From Kiloniellaceae bacterium (GTDB lineage: Bacteria; Pseudomonadota; Alphaproteobacteria; Kiloniellales; Kiloniellaceae), in assembly GCA_009377535.1 (NCBI GenBank), contig WHTV01000005.1:1-64000 (forward strand): 64,000 bases of DNA. The letters run 5' to 3'. Below, in pieces: positions 8,706-16,389 of the stretch. The notes below the pieces were generated by a model. The model was not told the DNA's origin, did not search any database, and worked only from the letters and a program-made list of their open reading frames with translations. Made by a program: the position numbers and the translations under genes. The first letter of the stretch is position 1; the number at the start of each line of letters is the position of its first letter.

Positions 8706-9793
8706 TGGACCTGTGCAATATCACCCGTTCCGCCCTTCAGTTCCACTGACGACGGCACCAGTCCCTCGTCCGCGGCGAAGCAGGGCGGTGCCCCGCGCCT
8801 ATCATAAACTCGCCAGGCTACCTTGTCCGTGGCAATCTCGAAAACCGCCGTGGCGAGGGTGTTCTCGCCGTCGGGGTCGTCCGGCTGCGCGCGATAAACG
8901 GGAAGCGCCGGTCTCGCCCTGTCCCACAGGATCGACAGCGGATCGAGATCGCGCCGGCCGAGGCCGCCGATGATCTCGTCGCCGCGCTGCTGGCGCGCCC
9001 ACGACGACTCGGTAATGACCTGCTCTTCGGCGCTGGCGCCCGGGTGGATGAGGTGATTCGCGTGGCATCGAGGCTGAGCGATCGTCCTGACAGAGCAGTC
9101 GGAGTGCGTGAACTCGACGCTGACGAGCCGCGGGTCCCCTGCGCGCGCCAGGCTCACATGAAAGGCTCCGGCCCTGGCGGCGCCGGCAAGCAGGCTGACG
9201 GCCTCATCAATGGCCTCGCAGTCGAGCACCGCGCGCGTCAGAATCATGCGAGGCAGACCGTTGCCGGCGCGCTGCGAGCGGATGTTGTTGACGGTCTGCA
9301 CGAGCCCGGCTTCCGTCACCGCGAAGCTGTGGCCGGGAATCGAGGCGGGATAGACGAAGCTGGCGAACGCCTTGCCCCCCGCGGAGCGGATCAGCGCGAC
9401 GCTGCATCGTCTCCTCAGCCCGGCATGGCCGTCTTCGTTGTGCGCCAGCACCGGCCGCAGTCCCGGGAGTTGCACCGTCGTGCAGCCGTCCGGCGCCATC
9501 GCCCAGACGTCGCCGCGGCTGTTCCAGGCAAAGACGTCGTCGAAGGGCAGCTTGAGGCCGGCCGCAAGGCCGCAGAGCTCCTGCCAATAACGGGGAAACC
9601 GCGCCTCGACCAGGGCCTTCGCCGCCAGGATCCGGGGATCTTGCCGGAACGCCATCACGCTGGCCCAGGCGTGCGTCCGGACAAGATAGCTGTTGACGAT
9701 GTCCTCGGCATGGCGTCCGAGCTGCATGCCGACCTCGTAAGGCGTTCCGGCAACTTCGAGGAAGCAAAGCCGGTCGCCGGCATCAGTTAACAT
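8702..9793 (-). CDS. C45 family autoproteolytic acyltransferase/hydrolase
   Basis: Predicted Ntn hydrolase of the peptidase C45 family, related to fungal acyl-CoA:6-aminopenicillanic acid acyltransferase. The candidate self-cleavage site is the Gly-Cys of PDGCTTVQLPG, about residue 130, which would release a beta chain starting with the nucleophilic cysteine. The LAHNEDGH that follows is also typical. The start at 9793 overlaps the end of the ATPase gene by 11 bases; an ATG at 9808 is an alternative five codons upstream. Bacterial members may remove or exchange acyl groups on small amides. Being between an amino-acid importer and a regulator, it probably acts on an imported N-acyl compound (inference). 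Confidence 0.85.
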   Translation of the reverse strand: MLTDAGDRLCFLEVAGTPYEVGMQLGRHAEDIVNSYLVRTHAWASVMAFRQDPRILAAKALVEARFPRYWQELCGLAAGLKLPFDDVFAWNSRGDVWAMAPDGCTTVQLPGLRPVLAHNEDGHAGLRRRCSVALIRSAGGKAFASFVYPASIPGHSFAVTEAGLVQTVNNIRSQRAGNGLPRMILTRAVLDCEAIDEAVSLLAGAARAGAFHVSLARAGDPRLVSVEFTHSDCSVRTIAQPRCHANHLIHPGASAEEQVITESSWARQQRGDEIIGGLGRRDLDPLSILWDRARPALPVYRAQPDDPDGENTLATAVFEIATDKVAWRVYDRRGAPPCFAADEGLVPSSVELKGGTGDIAQVQ

Positions 9794-10511
9794 GCTGGAG
9801 AAACTCACGCAGCCTTGGATTCTCGGCCTTGGCCAGAAGGTCGGCCGGCTCGCCGTCGACAGCGATCTTGCCGTCTTCCATGAAGATCAGCCGCGTCCCG
9901 ACCTTGCGGGCGAAAGCCATTTCATGGGTGACCACGATCATGGTCATGCCCTCTTCGGCGAGTGCCTGCATGACCCGCAGAACCTCATGGCGCAGCTCCG
10001 GGTCCAGCGCAGATGTCGGCTCGTCGAAAAGCATCAGCTTCGGCTTGACGGCGAGCGCGCGCGCGATGGCCACCCGCTGCTGCTGTCCGCCCGACAGCTC
10101 GGCGGGATAGTGATGGCCGCGGTCGGCCAACCCAACCTTGGCAAGCAGCGCTTCGGCCTGTTCGGTGGCCTCACGGCGGCTCGCCCCGCGCACCCGGCGC
10201 GGCCCGAAGGCAACGTTTTCCAGCGCTGTCATCTGCGGGAAGAGATTGAACTGCTGGAAGACCATTCCAGCTTCCTGGCGGATCAGGCGGATCTTCGAGC
10301 TGCCCGCCTTCACGCTGATGCCGTCGACCACGAGATCGCCGCCGTTGATCTGCTCGAGCGCGTTGATGCAGCGCAGCAGCGTCGACTTGCCGGAGCCGGA
10401 GGGCCCGATCAGCACCACCACTTCGCCGGCGTCGATGGCGAGGTCGACCTCCTTCAGCACGACTACGGTGTCGAAGGTCTTGGTGACCTTGCGGAACTCG
10501 ACGAGGCTCAT
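9783..10511 (-). CDS. Polar amino-acid ABC transporter, ATP-binding protein
   Basis: A 242-residue ATPase of the GlnQ/HisP type. Walker A is GPSGSGKST (about residues 34-42), the signature [15 protein letters not shown] is near residue 135-150, and Walker B is [13 protein letters not shown]. The longer open frame to 11204 is the shadow of the permease; MSLVEF at 10511 is the proper start. It overlaps the permease stop by four bases (ATGA). It energises uptake by the permease and binding protein encoded next to it. Confidence 0.95.
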   Translation of the reverse strand: MSLVEFRKVTKTFDTVVVLKEVDLAIDAGEVVVLIGPSGSGKSTLLRCINALEQINGGDLVVDGISVKAGSSKIRLIRQEAGMVFQQFNLFPQMTALENVAFGPRRVRGASRREATEQAEALLAKVGLADRGHHYPAELSGGQQQRVAIARALAVKPKLMLFDEPTSALDPELRHEVLRVMQALAEEGMTMIVVTHEMAFARKVGTRLIFMEDGKIAVDGEPADLLAKAENPRLREFLQHVN

Positions 10512-11164
10512 AGCATCCGCATCCTCTTCTCGGTGGCGCGCAGGATCAGCGTCAAGGTGCCGGTCATGATCAGGTAGAGGATCGCCACGGCGCTCCAGAT
10601 TTCGACGGCACGGAAATTGGCCGCCATGATCTCCTGGCCCTGGCGCGTCAGTTCCCCGACGCCGATGACGATGAACAGCGAGGTGTCCTTCAGGCTGACG
10701 ATGAACTGGTTGCCGAGTGGCGGGATCATGCGGCGGAAGGCGACCGGGCCGACGATGTAGAACAGGACCTTCCATGTCGGCAGGCCGAGCGCCAGCCCGG
10801 CCTCCCTCAGGCCCTTGTGAACCGAGAGGAAGGAGCCGCGGACGATCTCCGCGATGTAGGCACCGGCGTTGACGATGATCGCCGTGATCGCAGCCGTCAT
10901 CGGATTGACGCGAATGTCCGCCAGTACCGGTAGCGCGAAGTAGATGAACATGACCTGCACGACGATCGGTGTGCCGCGCACGAGTTCGACGTAGGTGAAG
11001 GCAACAGCGTTCAACAGGGCATTGCCGTAAGCCCTCATGAGGCCGGCAATGAAGCCCACTGCAAGACCGCCTACCAGACCCGCCAGCGTAATGAGGATCG
11101 TCAGGCGCGCGCCGCCGAGCAGCGCAGGTGTCGCGTCGACGACGACGGACCAATCGAATTCCAT
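10508..11164 (-). CDS. Polar amino-acid ABC transporter, permease
   Basis: A 218-residue inner-membrane permease of the HisM/GlnP family. The [16 protein letters not shown] segment and the [26 protein letters not shown]-loop (about residues 110-135), which contacts the ATPase, are diagnostic. About five membrane spans are seen. Only one permease gene is present, so it probably works as a homodimer. The start is preceded by GGAGGTCGTC. The gene lies 60 bases after the binding protein in the same operon. Confidence 0.95.
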   Translation of the reverse strand: MEFDWSVVVDATPALLGGARLTILITLAGLVGGLAVGFIAGLMRAYGNALLNAVAFTYVELVRGTPIVVQVMFIYFALPVLADIRVNPMTAAITAIIVNAGAYIAEIVRGSFLSVHKGLREAGLALGLPTWKVLFYIVGPVAFRRMIPPLGNQFIVSLKDTSLFIVIGVGELTRQGQEIMAANFRAVEIWSAVAILYLIMTGTLTLILRATEKRMRML

Positions 11165-11224
11165 GACGACCTCCGGAAAGAGGCGTGCCGGGGCCGCCCG
11201 GCACGCAGTGTCAGGGCGTTACGA

Positions 11225-11971
11225 TCAGCTGTTCGGCTCGGTGCCGAACCATTTCTTGTAGATTGCGTTGTAACGGCCATCCGCCTTCATGTTGGCAAGC
11301 GCCGCGTTCACTTTGGTGACCAATTCGCTGCCCTTGGGAAAGCCGATGCCGTATTCGTGCGCCATCATCTGCGCGCCGACGGCCTTGACCTTGCCGCCGC
11401 CGGCGGTCGCAACGTAGTAGAGCACGTTCGGCGTGTCGTGCATGGCGGCATCGACACGGCCGGTTTGAAGCTCGAGATAGGCGTTGTCGACGTTGGGGAA
11501 CTGGCGCAATTCGGTTTCCGTGAAATGCTCCTTGGCGTAGTCGGTCGCCGAGGTGCCGGTCTTCACCGCCAGGGTCTTGCCCTTAAGGTCGCCGGCTTCC
11601 GTGATCGTGCTATCGCTCGGGACCATCAGGAGGAAGCCGCTGTCATAGTAGCCATCGGAGAAGTCGATGACTTTCTTGCGCTCGTCCTTGATGGTGATGC
11701 CGGCAAGCGCGACGTCGACCTGTTTGGTCTGCAGCGCGGGAATGATGCCGTTGAAATCCATCGGCTGCAGCGTGTAGGAGACGCCGATTTCTTTGGCGAT
11801 CGCGTCCCACATGTCGATGTCGAAGCCGACGTATTTATCGCCTTCCTTGAATTCGAACGGGACAAAGGCGGTGTCGGTCGCGACGATGAGGTCCGCCGCG
11901 CGGCTGGCTTGGGTGAAGGCGATCACGGAAGCCGCCGTGACAGCTGTAAGTAGAAAATTCCTGAGTTTCAT
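11225..11971 (-). CDS. Amino-acid ABC transporter, periplasmic binding protein
   Basis: A 248-residue periplasmic solute-binding protein of family 3, resembling GlnH. It has a Sec signal peptide ending near ASRA, followed by [19 protein letters not shown], the usual start of the mature domain. [14 protein letters not shown] is the family 3 signature. Key ligand residues should be the Arg/Asp pair seen in family members (the [20 protein letters not shown] stretch carries the binding-site Arg). It is the first gene of the operon and has an AT-rich upstream region of 150 bases, where the promoter must lie. Confidence 0.95.
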   Translation of the reverse strand: MKLRNFLLTAVTAASVIAFTQASRAADLIVATDTAFVPFEFKEGDKYVGFDIDMWDAIAKEIGVSYTLQPMDFNGIIPALQTKQVDVALAGITIKDERKKVIDFSDGYYDSGFLLMVPSDSTITEAGDLKGKTLAVKTGTSATDYAKEHFTETELRQFPNVDNAYLELQTGRVDAAMHDTPNVLYYVATAGGGKVKAVGAQMMAHEYGIGFPKGSELVTKVNAALANMKADGRYNAIYKKWFGTEPNS

Positions 11972-12075
11972 GGCTTGATTCCCCTTTTTTGGCCGATCGC
12001 GGATATCTGCCGGTGAGAATATGCAAATATAAAGTGCTTTCTAGGATATGTCGCCTTCAAAATTTGCGTAACTGT

Positions 12076-12092
12076 GGCGGCTGAAGGCCGCC
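12076..12092. terminator. GC-rich hairpin between pdxY and the transporter operon
   Basis: GGCGGC and GCCGCC flank a 5-base loop. It lies 31 bases past the pdxY stop codon. No T tract follows on the minus strand, so this is a weak terminator candidate for pdxY. Confidence 0.35.
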
Positions 12093-12122
12093 GTTTCCCG
12101 CCCAAATGAGACCTGCTGTCAC

Positions 12123-12977
12123 TTAAAGGGGCGTCGCGGTGAAGCGGCGGCGCGGGGCGGCCAGGCGATCCTGGGCGGCGACCAGCTGCAGCTCGGTCTC
12201 GCCGGACTCCTCAGTGGTCGCCAGGATTTCGAAGATCGCCGAGGCGGCCGCAGCCAGCGCCTGCGGCACCGAAGCAGTCTTCAGATAGAAGCCGAGGAAG
12301 AGGGCTGCAACCGCGTCGCCGGCCCCATTGGGCGGCGGCTCGATAGGCAGGCGCGGACTGGCGACGCGCCAGGCGCCCTCTGCTGTCACCGCCAGCATTT
12401 CCATCTCGCCGGCGGCGTTGCCTGCGGACGACAGGCTGGTCACCAGCACCACCTTGGGCCCGACCCGCAGCAGCGTCGCGGCGGCATCACGCACCTCCTC
12501 GAGGCTGCGCGGGTTTTGCCCGCTGAGGATTTCCAGCTCGAAGAGGTTGGGCGTCACGATGTCGGCAGCCGGCAGCGCCCTGTCCCGCAGAAAAGCAGGA
12601 ACGCCCTCGCGCACGAAGAGGCCCTTGCCGTGATCGCCCATCACCGGATCGCAGGCGTAGATCGCCCGCGGGTTGGCGGCGCGGGTGCGGGCGACGGCGT
12701 CGACGATGACCGCACCGAGAGCGGGGTCGCCGACGTAGCCGGTCAAGAGCGCGTCGCACCGCGCCAACGCACCGCGCGCCGCCAGGCCGTCGATGAGGCT
12801 GGCGATGTGCCCGGCGCTGAAGACCTCGCCCTGCCAGTCCGGATAGCCGGTGTGGTTGGAGAACTGCACCGTGTGGACCGGCCATACCTCGATGCCCAGG
12901 CGCTGCAGCGCGAAGACAGCGGCCGCGTTGCCGACGTGGCCGTAGGCAACATGAGACTGGATGGAGATCACGTTCAT
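12123..12977 (-). CDS. pdxY: Pyridoxal kinase
   Basis: ATP-dependent phosphorylation of pyridoxal in vitamin B6 salvage. The chosen ATG gives MNVISIQSHVAYGHVGNAAA, the typical PdxY start with the SHVAYGHVGN substrate loop. The protein is 284 residues, normal for the family. YACDPVMGDHGKG (about residues 105-117) contributes to ATP and metal binding, and PPNGAGDAVAALFLG carries the GAGD anion hole with the catalytic Asp. The open frame upstream of 12977 is not conserved and is rejected. It is divergent from the mcl2-like gene. Confidence 0.94.
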   Translation of the reverse strand: MNVISIQSHVAYGHVGNAAAVFALQRLGIEVWPVHTVQFSNHTGYPDWQGEVFSAGHIASLIDGLAARGALARCDALLTGYVGDPALGAVIVDAVARTRAANPRAIYACDPVMGDHGKGLFVREGVPAFLRDRALPAADIVTPNLFELEILSGQNPRSLEEVRDAAATLLRVGPKVVLVTSLSSAGNAAGEMEMLAVTAEGAWRVASPRLPIEPPPNGAGDAVAALFLGFYLKTASVPQALAAAASAIFEILATTEESGETELQLVAAQDRLAAPRRRFTATPL

Positions 12978-13014
12978 GGACTTGCCGGCAGGGGCGTTCC
13001 TTGGGGGCGGCAGC

Positions 13015-13042
13015 TTGCCACAGGGTGGCCGTGGTTTATAGT
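13015..13042 (+). promoter_or_regulatory. Sigma70-type promoter before the mcl2-like gene
   Basis: TTGCCA (13015-13020) and TATAGT (13037-13042) are separated by 16 bases. The leader would be about 65-70 bases long. It lies in the gap between divergent pdxY and the mcl2-mch pair. Confidence 0.6.
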
Positions 13043-13117
13043 CGGTAACCATCTGCGCCGGCGCGATAAAGCGCGCCCGCGCAGGAATGGAACGACAGCA
13101 ATGAGAGAGTCCTGCCG

Positions 13118-13999
13118 ATGTCCCTTCGCGCCCGCCCGCGCCGCTCCGTCCTCTACATGCCCGGCTCCAACACGCGCGCCCTGGAAAAGGGTCGCAGCCT
13201 GCCGGCCGACAGCCTGATCCTCGACCTCGAGGATGCGGTGGCGCCCGATGCCAAGGCGACGGCGCGCACACAGATCGCGGCGGCCCTGACGGAAGGCGGC
13301 TACGGCCGGCGAGAGATTGTGGTACGGGTGAACGGCCTCGACTCGCCTTGGGGCCGCGACGACGTGACGGCCATGGCGACCACCGGTGCCGACGCCGTCC
13401 TGCTGCCGAAGGTGGAAACCGCGGCCATGGTCCACGAGCTGGAAAGCCTGATGGACAAAGCCGGCGCGCCGGCGTCCATGGGCATCCAATGCATGATGGA
13501 AACTCCGCTCGGCATGCTGAACGCCCAGCAAGTCGCCGGGGCTTCCAGGCGGATCACCTGCCTGGTGATGGGAACCTCCGACCTGGTGAAGGACCTGCAG
13601 GCAGCCCACACGCCGCAGCGCCTGCCGGTGCTCACCAGCCTCGGCCTTTGCATCCTGGCGGCGCGCGCCTGCGGCGTCGCCATCGTCGACGGCGTGCATC
13701 TCGATCTCTCCGACGAGGCGGGCTTTGCCGCCCAGTGCCTGCAGGGCAAGGAACTCGGCTTCGACGGAAAGACCTTGATCCACCCCAAGACCATCGCCAC
13801 GGCCAACGAGGTCTTCGCGCCCTCGGGCGAGGAGATTGCCTGGTCGCACAAGATCATCGCCGCCCATGCCGAGGCCATGGCGGGCGGCAAAGGCGTCGTG
13901 GTGGTCGACGGCAAGCTGATCGAGAACCTCCACGTGGAGAACGCCCGGCGCCTGGTGGCGCTGGCGCAGGCGATCGCCGAGCTCGAATCGGCGGCCTGA
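13118..13999 (+). CDS. mcl2: HpcH/HpaI-CitE family CoA-ester lyase, probable (3S)-malyl-CoA thioesterase
   Basis: A 293-residue protein of the citrate lyase beta/malyl-CoA lyase superfamily. RSVLYMPGSNTRALEKGRSL near the N-terminus, LILDLEDAVAPDAK (metal-site acidic residues, about residues 33-46) and GIQCMMETPLGMLNA (catalytic Glu) are family hallmarks. The short length and sequence flavour resemble Mcl2, the (3S)-malyl-CoA thioesterase of the ethylmalonyl-CoA pathway, more than the longer Mcl1 lyase, but the two cannot be separated surely by eye. It is followed 14 bases later by mesaconyl-CoA hydratase, which supports a role in acetyl-CoA or propionyl-CoA assimilation. Confidence 0.8.
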   Translation: MSLRARPRRSVLYMPGSNTRALEKGRSLPADSLILDLEDAVAPDAKATARTQIAAALTEGGYGRREIVVRVNGLDSPWGRDDVTAMATTGADAVLLPKVETAAMVHELESLMDKAGAPASMGIQCMMETPLGMLNAQQVAGASRRITCLVMGTSDLVKDLQAAHTPQRLPVLTSLGLCILAARACGVAIVDGVHLDLSDEAGFAAQCLQGKELGFDGKTLIHPKTIATANEVFAPSGEEIAWSHKIIAAHAEAMAGGKGVVVVDGKLIENLHVENARRLVALAQAIAELESAA

Positions 14000-14013
14000 G
14001 CGAGGGACACCGG

Positions 14014-15075
14014 ATGACCAAGAACAATCCCGGCAACTTCTTCGAGGACTTCCGCCTCGGCCAGGTGCTGCGCCACGCCACGCCGCGCACGGTGACCGCC
14101 GGCGACCAGGCGCTCTACACCGCGCTCTACGGCGCACGCTTCGCCCTGCAGTCCTCCGCGGTCTTCGCCCAGGCCTGCGGCCTGCCGGCGGCGCCGATCG
14201 ACGACCTGCTGGCTTTCCACATCGTCTTCGGCAAGACGGTGCCCGACGTGTCGCTGAACGCCGTCGCCAACCTCGGCTACGCGGACGGCCGCTTCCTGGC
14301 GCCGGTCTACCCCGGCGACACGCTTTCCGCCGAGAGTGAGGTGGTCGGCCTGAAGGCGAATTCCAACGGCAAGACCGGCGTGGTCTACCTGCGCAGCCGC
14401 GGCGCGAACCAGCGCGGCGAGGCCGTGGTGGAGTACACGCGCTGGGTCATGGTGCGCAAAGGCGATGCCGCCGCGCCGGCGCCCGAGCCGGTGTTGCCGG
14501 AGCTGCCGGCGGCGGTGAGCGCCGGCCGCCTGGCGGTTCCCGAGGGCCTCGACTTTTCCGGCTTCGACTTCGCGGCGGCGGGCGCGGCCCACCGCTGGGG
14601 CGACTACGAGGTCGGCGAGCGGATCGACCATGGCGACGCCATGACCATCGAAGAAGCCGAGCACCAGCTGGCCACCCGGCTCTACCAGAACACGGCGCGG
14701 GTGCACTTCAACCAGCACGCCGAAAGCGAGGGCCGCTTCGGTCGTCGCATCGTCTACGGCGGCCACGTGATTTCCCTGGCGCGAGCCCTCTCTTTCAACG
14801 GCCTCGGCAGTGCGGTGAAGATCGCGGCCATCAACGCCGGCTGCCACGCCGCGCCCAGCTTCGGCGGCGACACCATCTATGCCTGGTCGGAAGTGCTCGA
14901 AAAGCTGGAGATCCCCGGCCGCAGCGACCTCGGCGCCCTGCGCCTGCGCACCGTGGCGGCCAAGGATCTCGCCTGCTGCGCCTTTCCCTACCAGGCGGTC
15001 TCCGAGGAAGGTCGGGGCGGCTATCATCCGGCCGTGGTGCTCGATCTCGACTACACGGTGCTGCTGCCGCGGTGA
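14014..15075 (+). CDS. mch: MaoC family protein, probable mesaconyl-CoA hydratase
   Basis: A 353-residue double hot-dog MaoC-like hydratase. The N-terminal GNFFEDFRLGQVLRHATPRT and the stretch AVANLGYADGRFLAPVYPGDTL are strongly like the mesaconyl-C1-CoA hydratase of Rhodobacter, which interconverts mesaconyl-CoA and beta-methylmalyl-CoA in the ethylmalonyl-CoA pathway. The second hot-dog half begins near residue 195 (WGDYEVGERIDHGD) and contains the RIVYGGHVISLARAL segment. The ATG at 14014 follows GAGGGACACCGG. It forms a two-gene unit with the CoA-ester lyase and ends nine bases before the predicted structured RNA on the other strand. Confidence 0.88.
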   Translation: MTKNNPGNFFEDFRLGQVLRHATPRTVTAGDQALYTALYGARFALQSSAVFAQACGLPAAPIDDLLAFHIVFGKTVPDVSLNAVANLGYADGRFLAPVYPGDTLSAESEVVGLKANSNGKTGVVYLRSRGANQRGEAVVEYTRWVMVRKGDAAAPAPEPVLPELPAAVSAGRLAVPEGLDFSGFDFAAAGAAHRWGDYEVGERIDHGDAMTIEEAEHQLATRLYQNTARVHFNQHAESEGRFGRRIVYGGHVISLARALSFNGLGSAVKIAAINAGCHAAPSFGGDTIYAWSEVLEKLEIPGRSDLGALRLRTVAAKDLACCAFPYQAVSEEGRGGYHPAVVLDLDYTVLLPR

Positions 15076-15150
15076 GGCCGATATGTGGTACAGATTTGCG
15101 CCTGCACCACAAAATTTAGTTGAATCGGGAGAATCACTGCTGTAATGAGT

Positions 15151-15225
15151 GAGGCGCCGGGTTGCAGTGCGGGTGGGCCCCCACTGCGGCGTGCCCCGGA
15201 AGAAAGGGCACTAACCCGACGCCTC
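15151..15225 (-). other. Three-way junction near the 3' end of the structured RNA
   Basis: On the minus strand GAGGCGUCGGGUU pairs with AACCCGGCGCCUC as a continuous 13-bp stem with one U.G pair; on the plus strand that pair is a C.A mismatch. Inside it are two hairpins: 15191-15196 with 15206-15211 (GTGCCC/GGGCAC) and 15064-shifted partner 15164-15169 with 15182-15187 (GCAGTG/CACTGC). This is the best-formed local domain of the region. Confidence 0.65.
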
Positions 15226-15227
15226 AA

Positions 15228-15243
15228 GAGCTGGATCCAGCTC
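15228..15243. repeat. Perfect 16-base palindrome
   Basis: GAGCTGGATCCAGCTC is fully self-complementary. As RNA it forms a 6-bp stem with a GAUC loop. It lies two bases from the three-way junction and is probably part of the structured RNA. Confidence 0.7.
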
Positions 15244-16145
15244 AACGCGATTGCAGCGGCGGCGGGTTCTTTTCAGCCTTCGCGCGCGGATACCGGGCCT
15301 GGCGTGACCGATAAAGCGCAGCGAGATCACTGATCTCCCCGAGGGGAGCGAACTCACCAGGTCGGGCCTGCCATCCCTTCGACCGCCTCTCCGACATCCG
15401 ATCCCAGGCGTCTTCGCATGAGGCAAGCCTCCTCGAAGCCGTATGGGCTCTCCCCGGGGCGCAGGCGGGGTCCCGAAGGATCCCGTCCGAACGGAGGGCA
15501 GCACGAGGCTTACCTCCCGTCTTTTCAAGGTCTCCGGCAAGCAGCCTCTTGCGAGGTGGCTTCCCGGGCCGCGGCCGGCACCCTCGCGGGTACCTTACCT
15601 CGGCCGGTCAAGACCTTCGCGCAGGGCCCTTGCGGAACCTGCGCGGTCCCGGATCGGCCAACTCCCCGACGCGGAGGAAGGGAAGCGGCCTCTGCCGGAA
15701 AGGTGGTGGTCGACGTTCGACCGACACCTCCCCTCCGAAAGCCAGGATCTGCAGGGCAACCTGTCTTCCGATGCCGGACGGGCCGCCCCCGAAGAGGCCG
15801 TCCGTCCCCGAACCGCGGCTGGCGCACCACCTGATCTGCAAAAAGTTCCCGAAGGAACCCTCTTGGACCGGGCCGGTCTCCGGCCCGAGGGCCGCTGCAC
15901 CTTGCTGCCCTCGGCCCGAAGGCCGGCTTGGCAAGGCCGGAGGAAACCGAAGCTTCCCCGAAGACCGCTGCATCTCGTATGGACCAGGAACCCGAAAGCT
16001 CCCGACCCTCCAAGCTGCTTCTCCGTCGAGCCGAAGCTCTTGGGAGAGGGCCGCACCGCCGTAATCCGGCGCTTTCACGTGCAAGAAGATGCTCGCGCGA
16101 ATGGCAGTGAGGGACAACATTAAATTGCCGGAGAACCCAGAAATC

Positions 16146-16174
16146 TTGTGCATAGTTTCGCCGTAACTACACAA
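16146..16174. repeat. Imperfect inverted repeat upstream of the structured RNA
   Basis: TTGTG-CA-TAGTT and AACTA-CACAA flank a 7-base loop, giving 10 bp with a 2-base bulge. It lies between the 5' side of the predicted minus-strand RNA and the sdhC promoter. It could be a regulator site, part of the RNA, or a terminator; none is proved. From 16175 to 16255 I see no gene or clear signal. Confidence 0.45.
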
Positions 16175-16255
16175 TCTCTTCACATCTTGCCCACAGCCCT
16201 ATCCACATGGCCTGCGTGTGGCGGCCCTCGCGAGGGTAAGGCGACGGGGCGCGCG

Positions 16256-16284
16256 TTGACTAATGTTGCGCTGCGGTCTAAATC
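16256..16284 (+). promoter_or_regulatory. Strong sigma70-type promoter for sdhCDAB
   Basis: TTGACT (16256-16261) and TAAATC (16279-16284) are separated by 17 bases. Transcription should start near 16291, giving a leader of about 100 bases before the sdhC ATG at 16390. Apart from GAAGGCAG near 16373 I see no other element in this leader. Confidence 0.7.
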
Positions 16285-16389
16285 ACAGCCGACGAGAAAA
16301 ACAAAGAATCTCTTGAGACTTCCACGCTAAACTGCGGCTCTTCTCAAAGGCGCAGCGCAGTGGCATAGAGCCTGAAGGCAGCCGACGTT

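Larger units (their letters stand above)
15085..16127 (-). ncRNA. Predicted large structured non-coding RNA (about 1.04 kb)
   Basis: No reading frame here looks protein-coding. The minus strand folds into many local hairpins. UUCG-capped stems are at 16028-16039, 15987-16002, 15940-15959, 15912-15925, 15842-15861 and 15775-15804. GCAA-capped stems are at 15618-15645 and 15545-15556, a GCGA-capped stem at 15577-15594, and a CUUG-capped stem at 15420-15431. About eleven stem pairs are G.U on the minus strand but C.A on the plus; only one clear case (15466-15485) goes the other way. The ends can pair: 16115-16127 with 15110-15122 (11 bp, two 2-nt bulges) and 16104-16110 with 15134-15140 (7 bp). 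A 9-bp hairpin at 15085-15110 abuts the 3' side. I see no convincing promoter, so the exact ends are estimates, and I recognise no known class. Confidence 0.65.

Noticed and set aside
11972-12122. A clear promoter for the amino-acid transporter operon
   Set aside because: The region is AT-rich with TATATT and similar boxes, but no -35/-10 pair with 15-19 base spacing convinced me.
15085-16180. Known RNAs (RNase P RNA, tmRNA, 6S, rRNA fragment, group II intron) for the same gap
   Set aside because: I could not find the conserved core sequences of RNase P, a tmRNA tag frame, rRNA segments, or a group II domain V with an intron protein. A covariance search would be needed to be certain.
15085-16180. 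Structured RNA on the plus strand rather than the minus
   Set aside because: Most imperfect stems give C.A mismatches on the plus strand and G.U wobbles on the minus, and the loops read as UUCG/GNRA only on the minus. One stem (15466-15485) does favour plus, so a small doubt remains.
15145-16183. Many overlapping open frames of 60-226 codons on both strands in the mch-sdhC gap
   Set aside because: None has a recognisable domain; all are rich in Pro, Arg and Ser, none stands out from the others, and the RNA-like hairpins explain the sequence better.
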